A stretch of DNA of 64,000 nt from positions 3,596,001 through 3,660,000 of the forward strand of contig JAJFPB010000006.1 in NCBI GenBank assembly GCA_020881915.1. The letters run 5' to 3'. Position 1 is the stretch's first letter. The number at the start of each line of letters is the position of its first letter. The stretch comes from Paramyrothecium sp. XJ0827. Lineage: Eukaryota; Ascomycota; Sordariomycetes; Hypocreales; Stachybotryaceae. The position numbers and the translations under genes are program-made. This document shows, in pieces, positions 24,184 through 35,664 of this stretch. The notes under the pieces are model-generated. The model was not told where the DNA came from and searched no databases. It saw only the letters and a program-made list of their open reading frames with translations.

Positions 24184-25114
24184 ATGTCCAGTCAGCCTCC
24201 TCAGCCAACCTCTTTGGAAGCTGAACGAAGTTCCGTTCTAGGTATTTGCTGGAGCCTTTGTGGTAGGTGTCTACTAGTATCGAACATAGCTGAATGGAAT
24301 GTAAGTCTCTGACTATATTGTCGAACAGATACAGCAGTGAATGCGGCGCAGCTTCAAGACAAGAACCCTCAGCTTTGTGAACACGACTCGAGTTTTATGC
24401 AGGCTTTTGAGGCCTGCCGAAGTTGTATGAGGAACGCGGCTACATCAGAGGATGGCTTACCTTACCTGGATCCTCGTATTCACGGGTTCCTGGAATATTG
24501 TAACGGCATCGAGGAAGATTTCTACTTCACTACGTCGACAGTTTGGTTGGGCGATGGGCAATTCACAAAGGAAGTTTATATTCACGATGAAACGTACATC
24601 AGGCCAGAGGCAATACCAACATCAAGCGGTTACGTACCACTAGAGGAGGAAATTCCGACTTCAACAAACGTCGCGTTGGACCCCGAGGCCACTCCTACGC
24701 CTGAATCGGGCAAATGTAAGTAACAAATGAGTCCAAAGAGCGATACAGATAGGCCGCATCTGACCAGATTTATTCGAAACAGCAACTTCAATCAGGCCAG
24801 TCGTTCTTGGTCTTACAATAACCTCTAGCATCGGAATCGTTATGCTCGTCGGAATTGTCTTCTTCTACTCCTATTGGCGGCGGCGAAGAAAGGCCCTATC
24901 CGAGCTAGGTAAATTGTCCTCTAGGACTGTGTTCTCTGGATCACAACCGAGTTGTGAAGATGTAATCCATCCAGAACACCTGAACGAGCTACATCCGGAT
25001 CACTTAAATGAATTGCATCCAGATGCCCTTCTGGAAATGGTGGCCTCAATGCCCATGTACCGATTTACCGAGAAGCCCGCCAACGAGCCTGTGGGTAAGG
25101 AGTTGGTCGGCTGA
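24184..25114 (+). CDS. Single-pass membrane protein with six-Cys ectodomain and ELHPD-repeat tail (copy A)
   Basis: Exons are 24184-24262, 24329-24715 and 24768-25114, with both introns in phase 1, giving 270 residues. Intron 1 has donor GTAGGT, branch CTGAC and acceptor ACAG. The outer part has six cysteines spaced C-x3-C-x16-C-x12-C-x2-C-x24-C (CWSLC, PQLC, ACRSC, EYC). A Thr/Pro-rich stalk follows, then a transmembrane helix at about 167-191 ending in the stop-transfer run WRRRRK. The inner tail has three 8-residue units (HPEHLN, ELHPDHLN, ELHPDALL) and ends in SMPMYRFTEKPANEP. No cleavable signal peptide is obvious. The family resembles uncharacterised fungal cysteine-containing membrane proteins; no function is known to me. 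Exon 2 is 387 nt, exactly as in copy B. The gene lies 0.6 kb from the 3' end of the HET-ankyrin gene. Confidence 0.8.
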
Positions 25115-25691
25115 GTTATGTTATCGTAAATGGCCTTTTAACAGAAAGAGCAAAGATTACCTGCGCGGGAGGAAGCTTAATTACGAAAGAACAACTTAGG
25201 AGCATTTTCCCTATATTAACGAATTTACGGCAAGCTATTCCCTGCTATTTGGGCGCATTCTCTAGGCTTCCAAGCAGCTATTAGCACCAAGCCTCGTCAT
25301 CCGCAGCTTCTTGCCTCCATTAATCATAAATTGTCCGTGCATCAGGAATTCCGGCAGAACCCCCTGCAGAGATCTCTCCAAGCTAATTAGTTCTTCCTAT
25401 TATGTTTTATTTAGATTCTCATGAGCAGACCTAGATCACCGCCTACTCTGTAGTCATGAAGGTGAGGATCAGGTGCGTGGTTATATGACTTCTGCTGCAG
25501 CAAAACCTCGATCGCGCCATGGGAGCCCAGACAAGGTCTGCGATGAGTATCAAGCTACCAGCTTCCATCCACTTGGTCGAACCTACCCATAGAGTACAGA
25601 GATCATGGGCTTCTGTATCTTCCTAAACTTTTCAACCATGACAGACCACTCGTGGCCGAGTCTCACTCAAGATCCCAGAAATTATCACTTC
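25115..25691. other. Convergent intergenic region
   Basis: This lies between the stop of copy A on plus and the stop of the HET-ankyrin gene on minus. Only short frames were seen; it probably holds 3' untranslated sequence. Confidence 0.6.
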
Positions 25692-28600
25692 CTATTCCAA
25701 GTCTGCCTCAGTATCAAACAATGTTTCCAAGAGTTTTGTTCCAGTTTCCTCCCCGTCTGAGGATACAATGCCTTCGGAATCATCTTCAAGGCCTTGTAGC
25801 AGCAATTCGGCTTCTCGTTCTGGAAATAAGCCGCTTTCTTGCCCATTATCGCCACGTAGAAGTCCATCCACCATCTTCCCATATTCTGTCGGGTTCAAAG
25901 TTGCACTGTGTCTGTATTCAACATCCGTTTCATCGGGACGGCTCTGGTCAAGCTCGTCTTTCTGTATAATGTTTCCGTCCTCGTCTTCCGCCGGATCAAC
26001 ACCAATAGATAGTGGTGTCTTCTTTTGGTCTCTTGCAGGTACCTCAGGATCTTTGAGAAGACCAATCACCGTTTGGTAGCCTTGTACGAGTTCAAAGGGG
26101 CAGAGATCGTTTTCCGATTGAACTCGGCGAATGTAATGTGTACACAACCAATTCCGGTCAATTTTGGTCAACTTCAGAATGATAGTACACTCGCGATATT
26201 TTCCGGCAAGCGCCAAGTGGATAGGTCTAAAAGATTCCCCATGGACTTTGGTTGGCAATGTGACGTCTGCGCCGTGATCTAGCAAAAGCCTCAGAGCCGC
26301 GGGTTGATTAAAGATGACGGCGTAATGCGATGGCGTCAGTCCCGGCGCCTTGGTTCTTGCATTGGGATCCGCCCCGGCAAGTAGAAGCAACTTGATCACT
26401 TTTGTATTCCCCTTTCGGCAAGCTAGGTGCAATGGGGTAATACCATATTTGTCAGCCCTGCGAACACTGCTTAGATTCAAGTTGACGAGGAGTTGGATGA
26501 TTTCAGCCGAGCCTGCGCATACCGCATGCCAGAGAATGGTACGGCCCTTGTTGTCCGAAAGATTGGATTGCCGAGTATCAAAGCCCGACTCTCCCAAGAA
26601 CGCATCGGCGAAAAACTCCATCATGCCGTGGTCTGATTGTATATGAATCTCGCCCACCGCTGCCAAGCGATGGAATGGAGTTTCGCCATAACAGTTGGTT
26701 GAAAGCCAAGCCTCCTTGGTGAGGGCCCGACGTAAAAGCTTATAGAGAGCATCATAATCCTCGCCGTAAACCATAGATGTGTTTACAACAGCCATATGAA
26801 TTAAATTTTCCTTGAGAGTATTGTTCTGGTCCCTGAGCAACTCGCCTTCAGTCCATGGAGTCAATCCACTCCTGACTTCAACAAAGGTTTCGTAGAGAAG
26901 CCAATTGAGAACAGTAAATCGTCCGAATATTGCGGCCAGATGGAACGGTAGCCAACCTTGGGTGGTTCTAGAAGTAATGTCTGCCCCTAACTCAACAAGA
27001 AGTTCAACAATAAGTAGATGTCCTTCTATGATGGCCCAGTGAAGAGGTTTCAAGTCGAAGAGGTCTATTGTGACGCTTTCTAAGAGAGGATCGGCTGCGG
27101 CTAGCCCTCGTAGATCGTCAATGTCACCTTCTATGCAGGCCTGGAGTATTTTGGTTGCTTCCGGAGTAGGCCCTTCAATAACCCTGTCACTAACGAAGCG
27201 CTTGAATTCCTCTGCAAGAGAAACCAGAGGAACAGTGCGTATTCGAGGTAAAGTAGGTGCCTCGCTAACTAAAAAGCTATTTTCTAGCGTTGTCGGAACA
27301 GTCAAGTCCGCGAGAAGGCTTTGAAGTCGAGCTTTCAAAGGAACCCTGGTATCATCAACAGGTAAAGCTAAGCCCGGCGAGAACAACTCGACGGGGTCCT
27401 TGGCGTTGAAATGGGACCCGGGCACCTCCATAGCTGGTGATGCCTGGACTGAGAGGTAGGCCCTCCCATGCATGTGAATGTGGCGAATGTTAACGACGAT
27501 AGAATCCAGGCCTTCCACATTCTTAACCCATCTCAAGAGCCCCTGACTTTCTGGGTAGAGGGCGTCATCTCTCTCAAGAAAGGTATTTGCGGACGCCGCT
27601 GCGACAGAAGGCGACTCGTAACCAACACGGCGCAGCAGCCTCCAGCAGTCCCAAGTCCCTCCAGGGCTGCGTTTGAGGCCGACTGCACAGTCGATAGAAA
27701 CACCGAACACCAGGTGGGTGAATCGAAATAGTCCCACGATGCGATTGGCGTCAGAGGGCGTGGCCCTCAGTGTAGCAGTCTCGCTGTCCCAGTACCTAGG
27801 GGGCCAAACCTCTGTAAGATGAATTGGCAGCTGCCTCACGCCTGACTGCAGAACGTTGTCGAAAGAGACAACGAATTCGGGAACAGCGTAGACAGGCTTC
27901 TGCTTCACATAAATGACCTCATAGGAGCCAGATTGGAAACCTTGGTCATAAGACGGTGTTGTCACGACTCTGACCGTCTGCGGGTCAACTCGAGCAAACT
28001 GATCGCCATAGAGGCGTCGAAGGCGGATGGCTGGGCTGACGGACCACCCATCACCTCGTCGTGTTGCACATTCCAGGACTGCATCGTATTCATCTTTAAA
28101 TACCTGGACGCCCCATTGCTTGAATGGCTGAAGATATAGACTGATTCGCAGGCCGTGGTTTGTGATTGCCCAAGCTGAACTCTCCCGTGATACCGCCGGC
28201 GGTAGGCGGTGGAAATTATTCACATTGGCAAAAGCAGCCGGACTCTCCGCCAAGAGCCCGCAGAGCTGTTCGCTTGGTTCCTTTGGCGTTGAGGTTTTCC
28301 ATACAAAGATGGTGTGGTCATCGGATCCTTTGAGAATCTCTTCCTGCAGCCTGACAAACGCCTTGGCGCCTTCGCCATACAACAAGGGCATGTTGACATC
28401 GAAAAGACCCATCAGACTATAAGCAATATCTTCCTCTCGCGTTGTCTGGCGCTTTGATGCCCATTTCATACGTGTTGCGACACTTATATCGGTGGGGGAC
28501 ATGATACCCTCCAATACGCGTACATCGATCCCGGTAATGCCAGCGAGCGACGCACGCACATTTTCGTCGTCGGCTTTGCTGCCCAAGAACTGCCAGTCTG

Positions 28601-29084
28601 TACTGTAGAACATAACATCATCAGGAGCGATCAGCTCCTGCAAGGTCCAACCTCTGGTGAACCATCGGCTGTGTTGGCAGATGGAGCGGAAAATGCTGCC
28701 CGTGATTTGATGGTGTGCCAGTCTCACGTCCTCAAGGTAAGCGTAGCATTTGGCGGCCTTCTTGTACCATGTGTACATGGAGTTAATAGCTTCGGAAAGC
28801 TCCGCGCTGCTGGTCTTATCGATGCAACATGTGTCGATCCAGATGAAGCCATAACCATGCTCGGCAGCTAGGGACGCCGATCGTTTGATCTTGGTATAGC
28901 CGGACTTGGCCTTGATGGCAGAAACAGTCTGAGAAACGGCCCTGGACCATTTATGACTGATGTATTGAAGGTCTTGGAATGTGACCTCTTCCTGGCCCCA
29001 GGTGTGAGACAAAATGGCGTATTCCGGGATATTGTCACCGGCCACATCGACCAGCTCGAGGCCATACGTGTCAAGAAGACGCAT
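25692..29084 (-). CDS. HET-domain protein with ankyrin repeats
   Basis: One uninterrupted frame of 1,130 residues. It starts at MRLLDTYG, because the frame upstream of it has no ATG. The HET domain begins at about residue 18 (PEYAILSHTWGQEEVTFQDL) and continues with GFIWIDTCCIDKTSSAELSEAINSMY. The conserved block that often follows HET is present at about 185-265 (TREEDIAYSLMGLFDVNMPL, LYGEGAKAFVRLQEEI). A middle region without an obvious domain leads to ankyrin repeats from about 640 to 985 (KPLHWAIIEGHLLIVELLVE, GITPLHLACRKGNTKVIKLL). The tail is acidic. No NACHT or NB-ARC nucleotide-binding site was seen between HET and ankyrin. HET proteins trigger cell death during vegetative incompatibility in fungi, and ankyrin repeats would provide recognition. 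The specific partner is unknown. Confidence 0.93.
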   Translation of the reverse strand: MRLLDTYGLELVDVAGDNIPEYAILSHTWGQEEVTFQDLQYISHKWSRAVSQTVSAIKAKSGYTKIKRSASLAAEHGYGFIWIDTCCIDKTSSAELSEAINSMYTWYKKAAKCYAYLEDVRLAHHQITGSIFRSICQHSRWFTRGWTLQELIAPDDVMFYSTDWQFLGSKADDENVRASLAGITGIDVRVLEGIMSPTDISVATRMKWASKRQTTREEDIAYSLMGLFDVNMPLLYGEGAKAFVRLQEEILKGSDDHTIFVWKTSTPKEPSEQLCGLLAESPAAFANVNNFHRLPPAVSRESSAWAITNHGLRISLYLQPFKQWGVQVFKDEYDAVLECATRRGDGWSVSPAIRLRRLYGDQFARVDPQTVRVVTTPSYDQGFQSGSYEVIYVKQKPVYAVPEFVVSFDNVLQSGVRQLPIHLTEVWPPRYWDSETATLRATPSDANRIVGLFRFTHLVFGVSIDCAVGLKRSPGGTWDCWRLLRRVGYESPSVAAASANTFLERDDALYPESQGLLRWVKNVEGLDSIVVNIRHIHMHGRAYLSVQASPAMEVPGSHFNAKDPVELFSPGLALPVDDTRVPLKARLQSLLADLTVPTTLENSFLVSEAPTLPRIRTVPLVSLAEEFKRFVSDRVIEGPTPEATKILQACIEGDIDDLRGLAAADPLLESVTIDLFDLKPLHWAIIEGHLLIVELLVELGADITSRTTQGWLPFHLAAIFGRFTVLNWLLYETFVEVRSGLTPWTEGELLRDQNNTLKENLIHMAVVNTSMVYGEDYDALYKLLRRALTKEAWLSTNCYGETPFHRLAAVGEIHIQSDHGMMEFFADAFLGESGFDTRQSNLSDNKGRTILWHAVCAGSAEIIQLLVNLNLSSVRRADKYGITPLHLACRKGNTKVIKLLLLAGADPNARTKAPGLTPSHYAVIFNQPAALRLLLDHGADVTLPTKVHGESFRPIHLALAGKYRECTIILKLTKIDRNWLCTHYIRRVQSENDLCPFELVQGYQTVIGLLKDPEVPARDQKKTPLSIGVDPAEDEDGNIIQKDELDQSRPDETDVEYRHSATLNPTEYGKMVDGLLRGDNGQESGLFPEREAELLLQGLEDDSEGIVSSDGEETGTKLLETLFDTEADLE

Positions 29085-30492
29085 TGTAGCTGATCCAATC
29101 AGCACGGTTCATGTCCAGAGGAAATTACAATAGCTGTATCCATTTGCTCAGGGTTTACAGCAAGGACTGGGATGTGGCAAGAAGTACTTTTGCAGCAGCA
29201 ATCGTCATTTGAGCCTCATACAGGGTTCAGCCTCAGCCCCTGTCACGTGAGGCTGATAGATCGCTGTCCTCGCTCTGGAGTAGTTATCTCCGGCTGAAGG
29301 ATCGCGAAGACATGATTGAACAGTACAAGCATCGCCTGTCTTTCAATCAAGCTATTATGCTACCAACCTTTCACACCAGGGCGGCCTCGGCGATCGCGGA
29401 ACTAAACAGATAGGCTTGGTAACCTATACCTTAGATTCATTGCCGGGGCCCACTTTCCTGACAAGGGCTTCGGAAAAGGGTGCGGGAAAAGCCCAATTCT
29501 ATGCTGGGATAGATTTCCCTATAATCTCAATACTAACTAGTGATACGAAGAATACGCGGCTGCAGCAGTATCTAACTGACTCGTTGAGAAGCTCCATCAT
29601 ATCCTACTCAAGGCATTTCCGATCCGCGAAGCACAGAAGCAATGGAATAGTGCTGTGCATTCGCCAACAATCCCACACTCGCTGTCAGTGCACTCCGTTT
29701 TGCAGGGCACAAGGGTGTTCCTGTCCACACAATAGGACCCGTGATCTCAACAGGGTGCTAGCCAGCAGTTAGCTTATTGTCGCTACTTGCGGTACAGCGT
29801 CTAATGCTCAGGGGTCATCTTCGGTGGGGGAGGCTCCAGTGCTGGCTCAATTAGGCGGCGTGGGGTCTGTTGGAGGCAGAGCTCAGGCCGTTATCGCGAG
29901 GGGAGCCAGGAGGAAATTAAGTCGATGGTTTATTTTTGTCGGTTTGTGATTGACTATGGCTGATGGTACAATGGTTGAATGACAGTGTTTGTTTCTCAAA
30001 TACTGACCATGTCTCCCAAATAATCTCTAACCATACCAGGCTGCTTGCCTATGCGCCTTGTGTTACCCATCCCAGCTTGATAGACATCCTTCTCACGCCT
30101 GCAAGTAGAGAACCCGGCGTGCTACAGCTGCAGTTCTATTAGCTTGGAATCTTGCAACACGAGCCTTATCAAAGAGTGTCCGATTTGGTTGGATTTAAAT
30201 GTGTCAGCCCAAACCACAGCCGGCCCATCAGGTCTGTGGGGAGGATAAAAGAGGCTGACTATTTCCAGTACGGACTCTTTTGGAATTGTGATCGATGTCG
30301 GACAAATAGTTCCGGGACGTAAATCGTTTCGTGTTGCGTTGCAGTCTCGGACAGAACCCTATTGATGACAGGCGGTGCCTCAAAACTGGATCCAAGGAAT
30401 ATCATATGCCCACGAAAGAAGCGTTTTGATCTAAAATGCCGCGGGATAAAATTACCATGATCATTTCTATTACTGCAGAATATTACAGCTGT
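29085..30492. other. No recognisable gene
   Basis: This stretch holds the promoter of the HET-ankyrin gene at its left end and the 3' flank of the 7-helix gene at its right end. A plus-strand open frame at about 29416-29772 shows no domain or signal. AT content is high towards 30,400. Nothing else could be supported. Confidence 0.5.
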
Positions 30493-31695
30493 TTAACACC
30501 AGTCTTGTGTAGATTTGTTGAGAATGAAATCTCTGTGGGAGAGATATTGTCTTTTTGGAGAGCCGTGCTCATTGTTCTGTTCTCTGTCTTCATGAATTGG
30601 CTCCTTCTTGCACTTGTTGGTCATGGTTCGAAGTAGAGGCCGCAGAGCAGGAAGTGCAACAACAATGATCTGAGTGACTATCTCGACTGAGCCGAGGAGA
30701 TCTAGGAAAAGTCAATTCTTAATCTTTATGAAGCTTGGAATCAAGGAACCACGAGGAATCCTACATGCTGTCAATGTGAACAATTTCACTACTCCCAGAA
30801 TGTATCGAGTAATACTTGCAAGGACGGTCGCTAAGCCGAGTAGGAAAACGAAAGCCAGGCCTGTCTTTTCTTTTCTGGGGAGTTTTCTAAGCCTTCTCAG
30901 CATGAAAAATGGCAAAATAAATACTTGGAGAGATCAAGAGTTAGCAGACATTGTGAAACATTCAACATGAACCTACCAAGTACTTCCGATGATATATTGA
31001 TTGGCCAAGCAGCGCGCGCACTCATTGGATCACCTGCTAGTGAACATGCGTCATCTTCAGGGGACCTGGGTAGGCAGCTTAGTAAATTGTACCATGGTTA
31101 AGCAGATGGTATAGCTTCTGACCAGTTATGTGAAACATCCTTACCACACCAGAAGACGTCAAGAAAAGCTGTCGCCAGGAAGCCACCCACAGTATAGGCG
31201 ACCACAACCCACATAAAGACTCGTAGCCTACTTTCCGATAAAGGGAAAAGCTCGTTGTAGAAAGCTAGTAAACTGAATCTCGTAAGGTAAAAGCTGAAGT
31301 CAAACATGAGCGCACTAGCGAATGTCCACTGTTACACTCTCAGTCCCTTGTCGCCTAGCTCGAAACGAAACGAGAATACGATACCTTGGCAAAGCCCTCG
31401 CTAAAAGTTGTTGTTTGGAAGTCTCGGCCGGCCGCGATCATGCATGTGTCTCCCACGACAAGAGCAACGTAGAAAAGAAAGGAGGTAATGAGGAACAACT
31501 CGGACAACCAGAAAGACCGGATGCCTCGCCTGGACCAGACCGCGATTCGGGCGACTATGACGACAATGCCGAGGAACAGAAGTAAATACTCGATAATCTT
31601 TGGTCCATGTCAGTAAATAAGTACCAGGAGAAGCTCTCTCATTTTCATTGAGCTGACGTATAACTCACCAGAAACCGTTGGATGGTCAGGCCCAT
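30493..31695 (-). CDS. Seven-helix rhodopsin-domain membrane protein (PTH11/SAT5-like)
   Basis: Six exons on minus (31695-31669, 31597-31385, 31328-31123, 31065-30977, 30923-30765, 30701-30493) give 300 residues. All junctions are GT-AG and every frame transition fits. Seven hydrophobic helices appear in order: IIEYLLLFLGIVVIVARIAV; SELFLITSFLFYVALVVG; a segment around FDFSFYLTRFSLLAFYNELF; RVFMWVVVAYTVGGFLATAF; the NISSEVLVFILPFFMLRRLR segment; GLAFVFLLGLATVLASITRY; and LLGSVEIVTQIIVVALPALR. Family hallmarks are YLTRFSLLAFYNELFP, the WCG motif before SHNW, and the ILPFFMLRRL/KTGLAFVFLLG pair. These proteins are commonly annotated as rhodopsin-domain integral membrane proteins, some acting as surface sensors. 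The protein is short for the family. The start at MGLTIQRFL is the least certain point; an upstream in-frame frame extends to about 31827. The exon 3 donor (GTCAGA) is weak. Confidence 0.75.
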
Positions 31696-34182
31696 GGTTC
31701 TAGCATAAGTGCTGTGCGATTGAGACCAAGGAGCATGGGAACTTGGAATTTGTTGACGAATACCATTGCCTTCTATGTGTACTACGATTGACTGAAAGCC
31801 GGCAAGGTGTCTGAGAGGATTCCTCATATATGCAATGATGGCATCTGATCATATAAAAGTCTGATCATCGAGACATCGGGGAGGGATCTTGCGGCTCATA
31901 CCAGAGATAAGGATTGACGGGAGAAATAAACGCGAACGGGTGTAAGATGCACCGAGCTCTGAGCTGGAATGAGCCACGCTCGAAGTTATGCACAGACCCG
32001 GTTCCAAACCATTGGGCCACAATCGAATTGAGAGGGACGAATAGCCGTGCCAATTCAGCCTTTACAAGACAAGTTTCGGGGCCGTTCTCATCGCGGCTAG
32101 GACACCTGAATCGTGCACGCAATGTGAGGCTAACGCCACAATACCTGGGAGCCTTGCAGATAGTGGCACGACTAGTGCCCATGTCGCTCGGTCAATCTAG
32201 ACATTGCCGATTCCAAATTTCATCTTTGGCTTCTCATAACAATACCAATACAATACTGTAGAAGCGGCGGCGGAAATAACACGAGCATTTGATATCCTCG
32301 CAGGTTGTATCAAGAGTGGAGGAGATTTGGAGGCATCATCGCTGCGGGACGATTTACTTGGTTAATCCTGACGAAAGCCACAATCCCATGTAAATCACCG
32401 GTTCTCCGTCATGACAGATTTCTCAGGACAGTAGAGTATCGGATAGTCTGGTGAAGTGAAACACCGATCAGCGGCAAAGGGGTCTTCGTTTTCATATCGA
32501 ACAAGCAATTAAGCTTCAAGGCCTATTGCCAAGGCTCTAGTCTCGGCTTCAGAGTTCGGATGTAGCTAGTGCAACGGCCATCACTGATTCACCGGATCAC
32601 CGGATGGCCGCGTGAAGGCTCTGCTCCGTTCCCCACCTGAGTGTCTAGCCGTCGGGGCATCTAGACTAGAGTTATATTGAGCGTGGGAAGGGAGGCTATG
32701 ACGTGATTAACCAGCCGTTCAGGAGCAAACAACACACCTGGAATCCAAATGATGATTTTGGCCGAGAGTGTAAGAATGTTCGCGTAAGGTGGCGCAATTC
32801 GCGCATGAGGTTCTTGCTGAAGCATGATTCAGAGAATGTAATGGATGCTCCTGGCAAGTGGCTCGTGATAGGCGACTTGGATCTGAAAGACTGTACGGCA
32901 TGATATTCAAAGAGTAAACCATGAAGCAGAGGTAGGTAGGGCTTCTTGGTTAATATGCTCGTCATGAATGAGTCTCCCATTGTGCGGGATTCTGGTACAT
33001 ACCGTAATGCCAGACCAGGATTGAAGATGGCCTCCTACTCATGGAACAAAACTGGCAATGGGCGCAAAGCATCAATCACTTGAGCATTTCATGTAATCTA
33101 GAGTGGTATCGCTCTAGTCCTAGAGGTGTAGACGTCATCGTAAAGGCCAGCGGTTATTTTAGAGGTGCCTGGCATATTTCCCAACAAATCGAAGCAATAA
33201 AATATGTACACTGAAAAGGTAATTTCCTAGGAACTTAAATCCATCTTGCAAGGGTATTTAGCCTGCCATGTGTCGAGGTGGCTAATGAATGTTGCCCTGT
33301 CTTTTCAGTAGACGATTGTGTGAGAAATCCATCAATTTTGGAAGCAGCCTTGTCAGGCAAGTTGATAAATACCAAGAAATAATGAGCATTCAGTCAATCC
33401 CGAACGCCTAGAATACTTCCGAAGCAAGGTTCAAAAGAAGTAAGCACAATCCCCGATCTCCAGAAAAATCTTTGATGTCCATTTTCCTCGGCCCAGTTCC
33501 CGAAGATGCGCTGAGAAGATTCAGGTAGGAACATGTACTTGCCCTGTTGTCCTTCTTCCACATTACACAGTTACGGAGAAAGCCCAAGTTATTATAACCG
33601 CTGTTCTTATAAGTGCTACCGATTCTTTCATTGCTATACTAAGGCTTGAACTTTTGATGAGTTGTTGTCATTCGAGGCAGAGCCTTCTGTCCGATTCACG
33701 TGGCCATGGCTTCCCGCAGTCGTCGTTCGACTCAATAAACCCACTCGCGTTTCGAGTTTGGATATTCCTTCGCCATCTATTTTCTCGTATATGTGTCGCA
33801 TTTCTAGTGGACTTATGGTCAAAGGATGCATGCGGATGCATATGCATTGTTGCGGCAAAGCATGCCTATTGGCTACACGCGCTACTACCCCCGTTCCTAT
33901 TCCAGCCCCCAATACGACGCCATGAATAGCATCGTCCAAACTGGGCAGAAGATTGGCCTCCTGTGGGAGCGAAGAAGGGCATTTCGGCTAAAGTGCTGTG
34001 GTCAACCGATCCGTGTCTGCTACGGCCGTGGCCACTTCAAATTCTTTCTTCTCCAGGCGGCAAGCCTGAGCATACCTGTTTACCAGTTCAAGCGCTCGGC
34101 TTCAAAAAAAAGAAAGTAATTCATTTCCTTGAATGCCTGATTGTGGTCTCGTACTTTTCGGCAACAAACTACTGCGGCCCAG
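31696..34182. other. No recognisable gene; AT-rich spacer
   Basis: Short frames on both strands (for example 31914-32261 plus and 33634-33939 minus) lack domains or consistent splice structure. The part from about 32,400 to 33,600 is AT-rich. The last few hundred bases are the promoter of copy B at 34183. Decayed coding sequence at about 33,650-34,120 cannot be ruled out. Confidence 0.5.
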
Positions 34183-35080
34183 ATGTCTCCTTTGGCAATA
34201 AGACTAAGTGACACAGGAGGCTACCAGGGGATTCCGGAAAGGTGTCTCGCAGTTTGCGGTTCGTACGCAAAATGTCTCAACCTGTCCGACAATTTAATGG
34301 TTACTGGGACTAATCAAATTGCTGCACAGATGCGGCACTGGCGATTGTGCAAAATCAACCTGCAGAATCTAGCCTTTGTGACAAACATTCAGATTTTATG
34401 CTCAAGTGTGAAGCCTGCCATGATTGCTCCACAGATCATGCAGGTCGAAACATTGATTCTGGGGAGATCTTTGGTCCCGAATTTGTTCCTCTTCTACTAG
34501 TCTGCAGCGGAGCACAAGATAATGGCGATCTTACAACAACTGCAACGTCAACGTCAACGTTAACGTCTGGGAATTTTCCAACAATTGTACAGACTAAAAA
34601 CGTCACGGCATCTTCGGTTAGGAGAATAACTGCTGCTATCAATATTATAGGTGTTATTTCAACTCTGGCACCTCACAGAAGGCGTTCGAATCCCTATTCG
34701 TCGGATAGCTATCCGGGTGGGTGAGCCAGTGTCTCATGATCAAGAAACACACACGCTAATCGACCGCTACAGAAAAAACTGCCCTTAGCAGAACAATGGC
34801 AGTCGCTATCAGCTGCATTACTGGTCTCATTTGTTTCATTCTCGTGTTTTTTGCTCTTTTTCGTGTTTTCTGGCATCGGGACCCCCCCGAAAACTCTCCT
34901 GTACAACAGGACAATCCAAGACACTCTGAGCCGCAATCCAAGCTGACACCAGAGTTGGATTCCATAAGTGTCCACGAACTACATCCCGATACCCTTCATG
35001 AAGTTTTGGGATCCATGCCGATATATAAGTTCAAGGAGAAGCCAGCAAACGAGCCTCCTCCTATGGAACTTGCAGGTTGA
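34183..35080 (+). CDS. Single-pass membrane protein with six-Cys ectodomain and ELHPD tail (copy B)
   Basis: Exons are 34183-34258, 34330-34716 and 34773-35080, with both introns in phase 1, giving 256 residues. The architecture matches copy A: a start exon of 76 nt (79 in A), a middle exon of 387 nt in both, and the same intron positions and phases. The ectodomain cysteines are spaced C-x3-C-x16-C-x12-C-x2-C-x25-C (CLAVC, SSLC, ACHDC, LVC), with one extra Cys two residues before the first of the ACHDC pair. A Thr-rich stalk follows, then a transmembrane helix at about 163-188 (ISCITGLICFILVFFALF) and a tail with one repeat unit (ELHPDTLHE) ending in SMPIYKFKEKPANEP. The first donor is GTTCGT, weaker than usual but exactly where copy A splices. 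It is a close architectural paralogue of copy A; function is unknown. Confidence 0.75.
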
Positions 35081-35664
35081 GCAGTGTCGGGTGGTTAATG
35101 TATTATGTAACTGTGGGTGACATCGGATTTTCAGGAGGCCGGGAGAAAACTGTATTTTAGGTCAAATCTTTCCCTTATGCATGGACGGTGGTTTTATGTT
35201 GTGATAGGAACGTTCCAGAGCCCAATCGAATATGTGCCATGCTTTGCTTGTACGGATCCATTCTGGATTGCCCTCCATTTGAGCATTCTCTTCATCAAAC
35301 TTGCTCTTGCCCAGAACATGGTCCCTTGTTCAACGTTCTGGCGTATCTCTGGGGCTCAGGCGCCGTGAGCGTCTTGATTGGTGTCCATTTGTGGCGTATG
35401 CGGGATGGTTACATCGTTATTCCTGTCAATTGAGCCGGTCGGCCCTTCTATAGCAGCTGCATGGCAATAGGAATACAAAAATAGATGATGAATTTAACCA
35501 TGAGCATCCTATGAAGAGCTCGCAGGCAACTGTCCTGCGTCTACTTGGTCTTGAATTTCCGCGAAACCTGGAGACCTGCGTCCCTCTTCTTTCTATTGCG
35601 GCGTCTCACAAAAGATTGGTACCTTTCTCATTTTTGCATATGTCGTACCCGTCCTTTGACAGCG
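35081..35664. other. Spacer between copies B and C
   Basis: An open plus frame at about 35209-35433 contains a C-x3-C (ICAMLC) and later cysteines, and a frame at 35511-35717 contains LETCVPLL. Either could be remains of the lost cysteine ectodomain of copy C, but no continuous gene model can be made. It otherwise holds the 3' end of copy B. Confidence 0.35.

Noticed and set aside
24301..24328. 28-nt GTAAGT...ACAG candidate intron in the first part of copy A
   Set aside because: It is too short. The 66-nt intron 24263-24328 uses the same acceptor, has a branch site and matches copy B in position and phase.
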